A stretch of 64,000 nucleotides of DNA from Aureobasidium sp. EXF-3400. Taxonomy: Eukaryota > Ascomycota > Dothideomycetes > Dothideales > Saccotheciaceae. The notes beneath the pieces were generated by a model. It did not search any database, was not told where the DNA came from, and saw only the letters and a program-made list of their open reading frames with translations. Within the stretch, counting starts at the first letter, position 1; every line of letters begins with the position of its first letter. Below, piece after piece: positions 10,631-19,332 of this stretch. Made by a program: the position numbers and the translations under genes. The stretch lies in contig SWBL01000046.1 in NCBI GenBank assembly GCA_024195585.1, forward strand, positions 124,001 to 188,000. Direction: 5' to 3'.

Positions 10631-11341
10631 GAAGATGGAGATGAATTCAGTGGCATTTGGGAATTATGCTGCTGACTGTTGGCGGTGGTTCTTGACAGTG
10701 GAGGTCGACTCATCGTAGACATGCAAAAGAGGGAGCATGAGACAAAGGCACACAAGACAGGGGAACAAAATGGCGACCGGTAGCCAAGTAATGGAGGATG
10801 TTCACCAAGTGAACCAATGATGAAACTGTCTGTAAACATCGAATCCAAGATAATGTCTCCAGGTTTGGTCGTGCTTTCTTTGGCTCTTTTCACTCCTTCC
10901 ACCTGAATGGATGATTGAAGAAAGTAAGCTTGAAAGGCAGGAACGCCTTCGTAGAAGCGCAAAAAGAATCGCTGATCAAGGGGTTCGAACAAAAGATCAG
11001 AGACCCAGCGATTCTGTGGTTTGACATACCACTCAGGATGAAGGCCACTGCAGAAGGCTGCCACTACACCACAAAACCTGCTGGTTCTCCTTAAATATGA
11101 CCTGAGCGCACATCGTATATAAAGGTTGGAAAATGATGATGTCGTTGATTCAGATATCGCTGTTCCAGCGTACTTGATTTGGAGTTACTTGTGCACTTTC
11201 CCGTACTCTTGTCTAACTGGCAATGCTCAAGTGATACTTTCTATAGGCTTTCTCACATCAACAGACGGCGATCTATGGGTTTGCGCAGTCTTTTCAGTCC
11301 TCTATTTATGCCAATGCCATCCTTCACAAAGCAAGTAATCC
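10631..11341. other. Intergenic, no convincing gene
   Basis: A minus-strand frame at 10528-11064 overlaps the end of the preceding gene and shows no recognisable domain, so I do not call it. Nothing else stands out before the tRNA-like locus. Confidence 0.4.
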
Positions 11342-11480
11342 GGCTCAGTAGTCTAGTGGTTTAAGACGTCTTGCAGAAATTACAGGTGGACCTGATACCG
11401 TATCAGTCGCAAGGATTATGTGGGTATCACGGTCCTGAGCTGTAAACAAGGAGACCCGAGTCCGACTCTCGGCTTGGCCA
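11342..11480 (+). tRNA. tRNA-like locus or tRNA pseudogene with oversized anticodon-arm insert
   Basis: Cloverleaf parts in order: 5' acceptor GGCTCAG (11342-11348), D arm with stem GTC/GAC and the A-box-like run TAGTCTAGTGG, anticodon stem TCTTG (11369-11373) paired with CAAGG (11447-11451), a 4-nt variable loop, T arm CCGAG-TCCGACT-CTCGG (11456-11472), and 3' acceptor CTTGGCC plus discriminator A. The acceptor pairs at six of seven positions. The stretch between the anticodon-stem strands is 73 nt, far above the 7-nt loop, so there is a long intron or insertion. U33 is not evident and T-loop U55 is C, both unusual for a working tRNA. A T5 run follows at 11486-11490. The isotype cannot be assigned. 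Confidence 0.35.
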
Positions 11481-11485
11481 TAACC

Positions 11486-11490
11486 TTTTT
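11486..11490 (+). terminator. Pol III T-run terminator of the tRNA-like locus
   Basis: Five T residues six bases after the predicted 3' end of the tRNA-like sequence, where RNA polymerase III terminators normally occur. Confidence 0.35.
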
Positions 11491-12082
11491 ACTTCTCGCT
11501 TCGTGATGGTTCTTGCCGTCTGTGGCAATTCGCAAGATACTTTGATGTAATGGCGGGTCCATTGGGGGTGACCCCCAACAGTATCGGCGCAGTAAAATTT
11601 TGTCAAGGTCAGCGAGCTGCGCACAGCAAGCAATGCATCTGTGGAGACCCAGGCTAATCCAATCACTCGATTATACAGCAATGACAAACCACTCTCGAGC
11701 AACTTACACATCATGGAGTGGAGAGCAAGACCATGATATAAGCTTGCTCATCCTCAGCCAACGCATTCATGCATGTTTATGATGCTTTCTCGTTCTTGCA
11801 ATCTCTAGAGGACATTGTTCATGGATGTTGACCTCTAGTGTTGTCCACTTCTTAAGCAGATACAAACTTGTATGACACAAGTACAGAGTTGTCCCACTAA
11901 GATGATCCTGAAAAAAGCCTTTAGATATAAACAGTAATGTGGCTCGAAATCTGTGTGTTATTAGGTCAACTTAAGCAACAAATCCTGTCTGATGGTCTAA
12001 TCTCTACCACATCTATCCTATCTCATGATATATCATAACCTTCGTAACCTCGAACTCCAACATCATCCTATCATCTCATCAT
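11491..12082. other. Intergenic, nothing recognised
   Basis: About 0.6 kb between the tRNA-like locus and the 3' end of the urea transporter. No open frame with coding character and no repeats seen. Confidence 0.45.
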
Positions 12083-14624
12083 TCAAGCTTTGCCCTTCTT
12101 TCCACCAAACACATCCTTAGCAAACTGCTTCAAGAACCCAGCGGTCTCAACAACAGGCAACACAACCGAAATAGCCGTACTAACAAACACCCAAATAAAG
12201 CTAATCACAACCCAACCTGTAAAGAAGCCTTTGGAGAAGACATAGTGGCTGAAGAACATCGGCATAGGAACCAAAAAGTCCATGATAAAGGTTAGGACGA
12301 AAGCAGCAATACATGCAAGTTTGAAAGCGCCGCGAAGAGAGTTTGGAGATTCTTCGACGAGGCGGTCGGCAGCGCGTTCGGCGTCTTCGTGTTCGGCGAT
12401 GGTGGAGTTTGGGTGGTGGGATTGGGGCAAGGGTTCGGAAATTGATGGTGTAGAGGAAGTGTCCTTTTCAGGAGCTGGTGCCTTTTCGTCGTCGCTGGGT
12501 TCGACAACTGCGGTTGCGGCGTCGTATTTTCCTTCTTGCATCTGCTTTTGTTGCAGTTGTGACTCGACTACCATTGGACCTTCGGCATTGATGCTTCGAG
12601 TAATGGCCCAGTCGAAGTTCTGGGGCTTGATAAGGGAAACCGCAACGGTGAGGATGAGACCAGATGCCACAGCCCCAAGATTACCTGCCAAAGTAGCGTA
12701 CTCGGTTCCCGTGGTGGCAATGGTAACTTCACCGAAGTATACTTTGGCGACGGCAAGCCAGGCAGCAATACCGACGATTAGACCACCAAAAGCACCAGTG
12801 ATTGCACCGGCGGCAGTTTGCCCTGTCCAGGTAATGGCGAAAGCAGCAGGGAAGACTGCACCACCGATGATGAGTCCCATGACCAGGAACAGCCAACCGA
12901 GATCAATGCCGATAGCGTTCCAGATACAAGCGAAGACAGCCATGGTCAGACCGAACACGCAGATCATGGCGTGAGATACGAAGATTAAAGACGAAGGGGA
13001 AGCAGTTGGCTTGATGTATCGCTTATAAACATCAAAGGTCAACAGAGAGGAGACAGCAATCAGTTCGGCCGAGGCACATGAAGTGACTGCCATGAAGAGG
13101 ACGATGAGGAGAGCCACAGCACCACCTTTGCCTAGTAATGCTTGAGCTGAGTATGCTGCTGCAAGACCGGCGGAAATGTCGCTGCTAGAAGGTACGTTAG
13201 GGTAGGTTGGGAAACGAGGGTTGTCGATCAGTGCCACGGCACAAAGACCTAAAGTAGTAGCAAATCCGAAACTATGCGCTCAGTCAGAATGAGATTTATC
13301 ATTCGTTTCAAGAACCCAACGTACGGAATAGCGAACCAGGCAATGCCACCCATGATATAAGCTTTTACAGCAGTTGTGGGTCGGGAAGCAATGGCACGCT
13401 GCCAATAAGCCTGGTCGAGAAAGACAGTACCACAACCAGAGCAAAGCTGGATCACACCAAAGATCAAGGCATAGTTCGACTTGAGCGTCATGTAAGAACC
13501 GTCAATGTTGCCTTCGACCGGTCTCTGTATGGCTGCCTTCTTGAGTAGTTCGTACATTTCTCCTGGGGACCCGATGAGGTCGTTGGTGGCGTATGCGTTG
13601 AACATGAAGTAGAGGATAATGATCATCAAGATCAATGTGTGACTGTAGTCGCAGAGGAATGTTGCTCGCAGACCGCCGAGAACGACATAGGCACATACAC
13701 CGATCGGGATAAGGAAGATAGCCGCATAGACATTCATGCCAGTCAGAGCAGTTACAACGGCTGAGCCACCCAAGAGTAGTTGGGAGCCGACCAAGATGTT
13801 GGTGATAAGAGCGAAGAAAAGGAAAGTGAGGTGGGCGTAAGTTCCGTAACGGACCTGGATGATTTCAAGATATGTGTGGGCGCGAGGTGCATTCATCTTG
13901 ACTTTGCAAGCAAGAATGGCGAACATGAAGATCTGGACCGTGGCACCAGCAGCGTACCTGCAAATCGTTAGTGATGGCTCAGGTCTAGGTTTCCATCTCC
14001 CTCGGCAAGGTGTAGCAATTTTCTGAGCTATAGTAATGCATCAATCGTTCTGAGATCAGGCTTATATCCACAGAGAGCTGAGAAGACAAGGTCTCTCAGT
14101 GGACATCTCTCCGAATCTCGAGAACGTTGTGCATTTTTATAGCTACACAAGTGATATACTCCTGTACGGTGGATAAGGGACGACTTACCAGAAAGGTCCG
14201 GCAACACCATATTCGTATGCCACAGTAGCGCTTTGTAACCTAGCATGAAAGTTAATAACATTTTCTAATATTTCAAGAACATATAGCCCTCACAAGGTTG
14301 CGGCCCCTATGAAAATACAATTAGCATGTCTTCAGAAAGCGTTGTATCATTTGGCCTCACACGTCCACGCCGACACTATTCCACTGGCAATCAGGCCCGG
14401 CTTAATGCTTCGAGAAGCAGTATTGAATTCCTCGCTGGTCTTGGTGTTGAATCGTGTATACTTGTTTTGAAGGTGAGAGATGCCCATCATCAACTATCAG
14501 TAGCATTAGTATGTTAGACAAGGTACTTTCGAGACCTGCAACTCACAAAAGAGAAGAAGAATCCAGCTCCAATCACCACACCATAGCCAGCGCCAGCTGG
14601 CAAGATTTGTGCAGAAGACGACAT
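12083..14624 (-). CDS. DUR3-type urea/polyamine active transporter (solute:sodium symporter family)
   Basis: Six-exon gene, complement(12083-13271, 13325-13957, 14189-14239, 14294-14306, 14361-14493, 14547-14624), summing to 2,097 nt and a 698-residue protein. The splice model restores family landmarks across every junction: GYGVVIGAG near the start, KYTRFNTKTSEEFNTASRSI, IASGIVSAWTWAATLLQS, YEYGVAGPFWYAAGATVQ and AIPFGFATTLGLCAVAL. One exon is only 13 nt. DUR3 proteins are plasma-membrane transporters that import urea, and in yeast polyamines, at low external concentration. About 14-15 hydrophobic helices are visible; a Pro/Ser/Glu-rich loop near the C-terminus (about residues 560-600) precedes the last helices. 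Upstream GATA motifs fit nitrogen control. The identification is strong. Confidence 0.93.
14294..14306 (-). other. 13-nt microexon of the urea transporter gene
   Basis: GGGCCGCAACCTT on the minus strand, bounded by CATAG and GTGAGG. It supplies the W-A-A-T-L part of a conserved helix; leaving it out breaks the frame and the motif. Automated predictors commonly miss exons this small. Confidence 0.8.
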
Positions 14625-14755
14625 TGTATAACTACTCGCGTATAACAATTCCTGGAAGGAAAGAGCTGCTCTGTGCTCCAGGCTTGGGGAAGGAGCGCCA
14701 TTATATCTGAGTCTGCTTGCTGCAGATATCGCATTCACCTACCTTGGCTTGTCAC

Positions 14756-15050
14756 CGATAACGTGCTCAAGAGGCAAAGATACTGCATATTTTCGTGGAG
14801 TCTGCACCCATGTCGAGCTTGTCAACCCCCCATCATGTGAAACTCATCAAGGTATCCCGATAAGAAAGTTGGGGTAACTGGCCATTGGCACATAAAACCA
14901 TATCGCCATTTGGAGAAGGTGAAGTGGTTTGGGTGGTGGGGTCTGGGGTTGGACAGTGTCGATCATTTCCTATCTGGCGGCCAAAACGCGCAGCGGGCTG
15001 GCTGTCGATAGCGTTACAGATAAGACGAATGGGCAGCAATTGTGCGATAA
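14756..15050. promoter_or_regulatory. Cluster of five HGATAR motifs upstream of the urea transporter
   Basis: CGATAA at 14756-14761, CGATAAG at 14858-14864, CGATAG at 15006-15011, AGATAAG at 15018-15024 and CGATAA at 15045-15050, all 130-430 bp upstream of the transporter start. This mirrors the cluster at the amidase and is the arrangement expected for AreA-type activation under nitrogen limitation. Confidence 0.45.
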
Positions 15051-15317
15051 ACGATGGTTTTGTTTGCTTGTGAATCATACTGTACAGTACATGTGGCCTA
15101 GGAAATGCAGGCGCTCCCTAATCTTTTGCCAATTATTGTTGTCGTGGAATTCGGTGTTCGTTCGGATTTTGAGACTTTGATACCTATCGAAGGCTGGCAG
15201 GTTCAGCCGTGTTACCAGTCCTCAACAGTGTTCGTTCATGCAACAAAGCAAATGTTTCAACGGGCGGGATGTCGCGAATAATATTGAATGTTCCTCTATC
15301 TCCTTGGAACGGACTCC

Positions 15318-16244
15318 TCAAGGCACACCACGACCTTTACGTGTAGCCTTTGCCAACTCACTCTGTGCCTTATCATCGGCATATTTCTGGTAGATGCTGA
15401 GGTATTTTTCCTTTTCGCTTGTGGTCTCGCGCACCGAAGGACGTTCTTCAATCGCTTTGAGCCACTTGTCGAATCGTGACCAGACTGCACTATCCTCGCC
15501 TTCTTTGGGAATATTTAGACCGTTCTTGTAGTGGTCGAAGATCCAGAGACGGACTGTGGGTTGAAAGTCAGCATTTTGCGCTGCAACGCTGAATCACGAA
15601 TGAGGTAAACGTACCTGCCCATGGCGCAACGACCAGGTCAATAAGACCGACATCCTTGCCCGAAAAGTATGGTCCTTCAGAGTCCATCTCTTTTGTAAAC
15701 TCCTTCAAGTGGCCAAGGAACTCCTGCCTCACTTCTTCAAGACCTTGAGTATCTGACATTGGCTGGAATTGCAAGAACCGATGGAATGCAGGAATGATTC
15801 GTGACGTGCAATAGTCGGTCCAAATGCGAGTTCGCGCACGCTCGTAGGGGTCTTCGGGCAGCAGCTTGGGTCCATAGTCTGGATAGGCTTCTTCAAGGAA
15901 TTCGCAGATGACCGTACTCTCATATAGAGGCTTGTTGTCGTACTGAAGTGTGGGGACCAGACCGCGGGGATTTAGCTTCAGAAGCGATTCTGGTTTGTGA
16001 TATGGGTTGACCTTGTCGCTGGTCAGCCTCGACTCGCTTAATATGAGCGACACATGCTCACCTCGATGTACTGGTATGGAATATTCTTCTCCTGCAATAC
16101 GGTCCAAGCACGACCGACGAATGGACAGAACCATCCGGCATATAACTTCAGAGGCTGCTCCGCTTTGTGGTCTTCAACGGTCTTCTGGGCGAGACCAGTT
16201 GCGTGCGGGAACAGATCGGCATCGGGGTGGGATTTGTTTGACAT
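15318..16244 (-). CDS. Omega-class glutathione S-transferase
   Basis: Three exons, complement(15318-15553, 15615-16011, 16062-16244), 816 nt, 271 residues, both introns in GT-AG form. The thioredoxin-like N-terminal domain contains YAGWFCPFVGRAW, placing a Cys (Cys40) where omega GSTs have their catalytic cysteine. It continues with the expected Y-Q-Y-I-E-V-N-P-Y-H-K-P, VPTLQYDNKPLYESTVICEF and FLEEAYP segments. The helical C-terminal domain includes LIDLVVAPWA and the WSRFDKWLKAIEERPSV segment common in fungal members. Omega GSTs reduce or deglutathionylate substrates rather than conjugating classic electrophiles and act in redox and xenobiotic metabolism. No targeting signal is evident. The first Met fits the exon frame. 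Confidence 0.92.
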
Positions 16245-16509
16245 GTTTCTGATGCTTGGTAACAACTTGATATGTCCGAATGTTTTTCGTGGTATGCTTC
16301 TCAGCATTGGAGTTGTTGTGGAGAGAAAGAATCATGGTAGAGTGGTGATGAGCAAGTCGTACAGATGACGCAATCGCGGGGTCAGTTTTGGCGGTCTTCC
16401 ACCCAAGCACACTCCGCAGCGGATGCTTATTGGTTTGCTAGATGATATCTGATTGTGGTACTAACCTGGCACTGACGGTGCTGGGATTATTTCTGGGCGA
16501 TGTTCGCCC

Positions 16510-17859
16510 TCACATAACGCAGCAAGGTCCTTTCTGGTAATCCGGACCGTACTTGTCAATCGCAACAGCCAGCTCATTCGCCTTCTGCTTCTCCTTGACT
16601 TCATGCGGGAAGTACTTGACCAGATATTCAGCGCGTTGCTGATCGATAGAGCCAGAATCAGCAGTAATGACTGTGGTCGATCTGCACATAGGGCACTTCG
16701 AAGCCGACTTTTGCAACTCAATCATGCAGCGAATGCAAAAAACTGTGTTGCAGCATCCGAGGCGTATTGGTCTCCAAGCAATGTCGCAGCGGACGGGGCA
16801 ACTGTAGTCATCTGGCTGAGGCACGATGGTGATGACTTGTTGCGACATTGCTGCACACATGTCTGTTGCAACAGACTTGGCAAAGGGGCCACTGATCGCA
16901 TGGCTCTGATATGCTTTCGTTGCTCCCAGAGCAGTCCGCTTGTCAAACTTCTTGAGAATTTTTCGTACTGCTTCCATGTTGAGTTCTTGGAAATGCATAG
17001 CCTTGAGAATATCGAGATTGATGGCCACGAAATGATCAAAGGCATGCCTGCTCGTCTTCTCTTTGAATTTCTTGACAAGTCCTTGATCTACCAGATCCTT
17101 GGAGAAGAGCTCGAGCTGTGACTTTGCTTTGTCGAAGCTCCGCGAACCACGAGTCCTTTCGTATGGCGAAAAGAATATGGCATGTTGCACATACAAAGCG
17201 AGAATCTGGCGCCAAACCGTGACGTCTGATCTAGCCTTGAACTTGCCCTTCTTCATATGAGCAGGCTCAGTAAGGGCTGTGACTTCGGTGCTGAGCTCCA
17301 CAATCTGTGACTCCAGACGCTTTCCCTCCGCTTGCTGGATTACGTCCAGTTGTGCTAATTTTGGATCCAAAAGGTTGAAGAAGTTTGCTGCTGTGTGTAG
17401 ATGCACATGAGCCCATTTTGCACCAGTTTCAGCGGAAGATGCGCGGATTTCGGCATCGGACTGTTCGTATTCAGATATCGATGACCCGTCAGTTCCATGT
17501 GAGACCTGGCTAGCACGTCTCCCCTGGCCATCTTGCGAGTTGTTGTTCTGAGCTAGCATGAGAAAGTATTGTTTTGTCTCCTTGGTAAGATGCGCATCCA
17601 GAAATTCTCCGCTATCGCCATCGACAGCAACCCATAGCTCCGGTACAAAGTTTGATCCAGAGGTGTCCCCTGGAGCCTCTACGACAAACTCGCTGTGTAG
17701 ATGCGAAAGTGTCGAAACGTCCAGGCCAAGCGTGCTCAATTCTTGCTCGACCTTTTTGATCGACTTCTTCAGCAGACGGTAAGAGATGGCAGAAGAGACC
17801 CATTCCTCAGGAAACCCTTCGCTGGCCAGTAACTGCGCGTATTCGTGTCCATACTTCAT
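16510..17859 (-). CDS. SPX-domain RING-type E3 ubiquitin ligase with C-terminal CaaX box
   Basis: Single-exon 449-residue protein. The N-terminus begins MKYGHEYAQLLASEGFPEEW and continues as a split SPX domain to roughly residue 270, with basic residues in KLLKKSIKKV-type and KKFDKRTALGAT segments; SPX domains sense inositol pyrophosphates and phosphate status. Around residues 356-398 lies a Cys-rich RING-like module (CPVRC, then GCCNTVFCIRC, then CPMC). The canonical zinc-binding His is not evident in the GCCNTVFC segment, which is also one residue longer than usual. The last four residues are CCVM, a CaaX prenylation signal favouring farnesyl. Fungal SPX-RING ligases are linked to turnover of phosphate transporters, so a membrane-tethered role in phosphate homeostasis is a reasonable inference. 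Confidence 0.88.
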   Translation of the reverse strand: MKYGHEYAQLLASEGFPEEWVSSAISYRLLKKSIKKVEQELSTLGLDVSTLSHLHSEFVVEAPGDTSGSNFVPELWVAVDGDSGEFLDAHLTKETKQYFLMLAQNNNSQDGQGRRASQVSHGTDGSSISEYEQSDAEIRASSAETGAKWAHVHLHTAANFFNLLDPKLAQLDVIQQAEGKRLESQIVELSTEVTALTEPAHMKKGKFKARSDVTVWRQILALYVQHAIFFSPYERTRGSRSFDKAKSQLELFSKDLVDQGLVKKFKEKTSRHAFDHFVAINLDILKAMHFQELNMEAVRKILKKFDKRTALGATKAYQSHAISGPFAKSVATDMCAAMSQQVITIVPQPDDYSCPVRCDIAWRPIRLGCCNTVFCIRCMIELQKSASKCPMCRSTTVITADSGSIDQQRAEYLVKYFPHEVKEKQKANELAVAIDKYGPDYQKGPCCVM

Positions 17860-18365
17860 CGTGGCCGAGGACTATCGTCGTGGCGAACAAGGATGTGTTG
17901 GCTGGTCCAGGCGCAAAAGATCTTCAGTGCATATCCAGGTGTTAAAGCCTTCCAGCAAAAGAGTCCATCAATCAACCAGAGATGTCGTCGAGACCTGAGG
18001 TCGTTTTATGAACCCACCAGATCGGTGACATCTAGAAGCAATAAAAAACTTCCAATCCAAAACGGTTCACGTGCTCAATTGCTGTCTTCTCTGAGGGTGG
18101 CGCCGCCAACGTCGAGTCAAGGAGATGAGAGAAACGCGGGGATTGGTTGATCCGCTCCGCATTATTGAACTCTAAACTTGCTGTGAGTAGCACCCTGACT
18201 ATATTTTCCTTGGACACACCCATTAATCTAAGAGGTCCTATCTTTTCGAATTGAGTGCATGTGGAATCTGTACATCTAGCGAGGCATGTTCAGCCATACA
18301 CAAGTGTTATTCGGAATACGCAGGTCTTAGGATGTCAACTCAGCATTCCATATGATTCTTTAGCT
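17860..18365. other. Intergenic, promoter region of the SPX-RING gene
   Basis: About 0.5 kb with only short frames. It must hold the SPX-RING promoter and the RidA 3' UTR; I see no clear motif. Confidence 0.4.
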
Positions 18366-18957
18366 CTACTCCTCATCGACTACAGCAACACAATCCATCA
18401 TGATATCCGCCCCCTTCAACAAAAACCCAACCTGCTGCACCGTCCTCGCCGGGCTCTGCGGGAAATACTCCACATAAACGCTATTGACCTCCTCCACCAT
18501 ATGAAAATCCCTAACAAACAGATTCACCTTGACCACTTTCTCTAAACTAGAGCCGGCGGCTTGAAGCACATAAGAAGCGTTTTGAATCATTTTGTGGGTT
18601 TGGGAGCTGATGCTGCCGTTGATGAGGTTGCATGAAGAGTCGGCGGGCAGTTGGGCAGATAGAAAGACGAAACCTTTGGCTTTGATGGCTTGGGACTGTG
18701 GTTTGGGTTGGGGTTAGTATAGCTTGCTCTGTAGGTGGAAAGGGTGATGTGTACGTAGTATGGGCCAATAGCTACAATACATGTTAGCTAGGAGACCTAC
18801 AAGATGAGATAGACAGATTGAGATAATTACGATGGATGGCTTTGTCAGAAAATACCTGCGTCAAGGTCGACTTTCTGGCGATGAAGGAGCTGGGCAAGCG
18901 GTTGCGGAGCATGGAGCTTGCGCCCATTCGTGCGGTTCTTGCGACGTAATTCGTCAT
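18366..18957 (-). CDS. RidA/YjgF family enamine/imine deaminase, probably mitochondrial
   Basis: Three exons, complement(18366-18695, 18755-18771, 18831-18957), 474 nt, 157 residues. The middle exon is only 17 nt. RidA proteins hydrolyse reactive 2-aminoacrylate-type enamines from PLP enzymes and protect branched-chain amino-acid metabolism; yeast has a mitochondrial paralogue. Splicing restores VFSDKAIHPIGPYYSQAIKAK, then GFVFLSAQLPAD, QNASYVLQAAGSSLEKVVKV and the C-terminal ARTVQQVGFLLKGADIMMDC. The usual catalytic Arg region is present as P-A-R-T. The first ~34 residues (MTNYVARTARMG, then Arg/Ser-rich) look like a mitochondrial presequence. Neighbours do not suggest an operon-like link. 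Confidence 0.88.
18755..18771 (-). other. 17-nt microexon of the RidA gene
   Basis: CTATTGGCCCATACTAC on the minus strand, between a TTGTAG acceptor and a GTACAC donor. It encodes the conserved I-G-P-Y-Y; the frame and the RidA motif both need it. Confidence 0.7.
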
Positions 18958-19332
18958 TGAGTGGTCGAGTGATGGTGTGATTCTAGCGGTGGATAGTGAT
19001 GTTAGCTGTAACCTAAGAATCCAAGATCCAGTTTATTGCAGATGGGCGGGGTAGTTGACGGTTAAAGGTGTTGTTGAAATCTGGGTAGGCAGCAGCCAAA
19101 TGCTGAATTGTCCCGCACCACTTTGATTCAGGGCGCAACATCAGGATTTCTATTCTATGTAGCATTAAGGGAAGTATCACGACAAATGAAGCTGTCATGC
19201 CATTCGATTGATCAATTAGCATATGTACCATTGGAGGTACTCTAATAACATTGTCTCGTTATCATCCATCGAACTCCTGCCAGCGCCTAACTATATCTAC
19301 ACGCTAATTGAATGTTACACTACACGGATTCC
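18958..19332. other. Intergenic, nothing recognised
   Basis: About 375 bases between the RidA promoter side and the Smc6 3' end, with no coding frame of note. Confidence 0.45.

Noticed and set aside
10528..11064. 178-codon minus-strand open frame downstream of the HicA-like-tailed gene
   Set aside because: It overlaps the coding end of that gene, has no recognisable domain, and its second half is the antisense shadow of a conserved exon.
12282..12974. 230-codon plus-strand frame
   Set aside because: Antisense shadow of the urea transporter exon.
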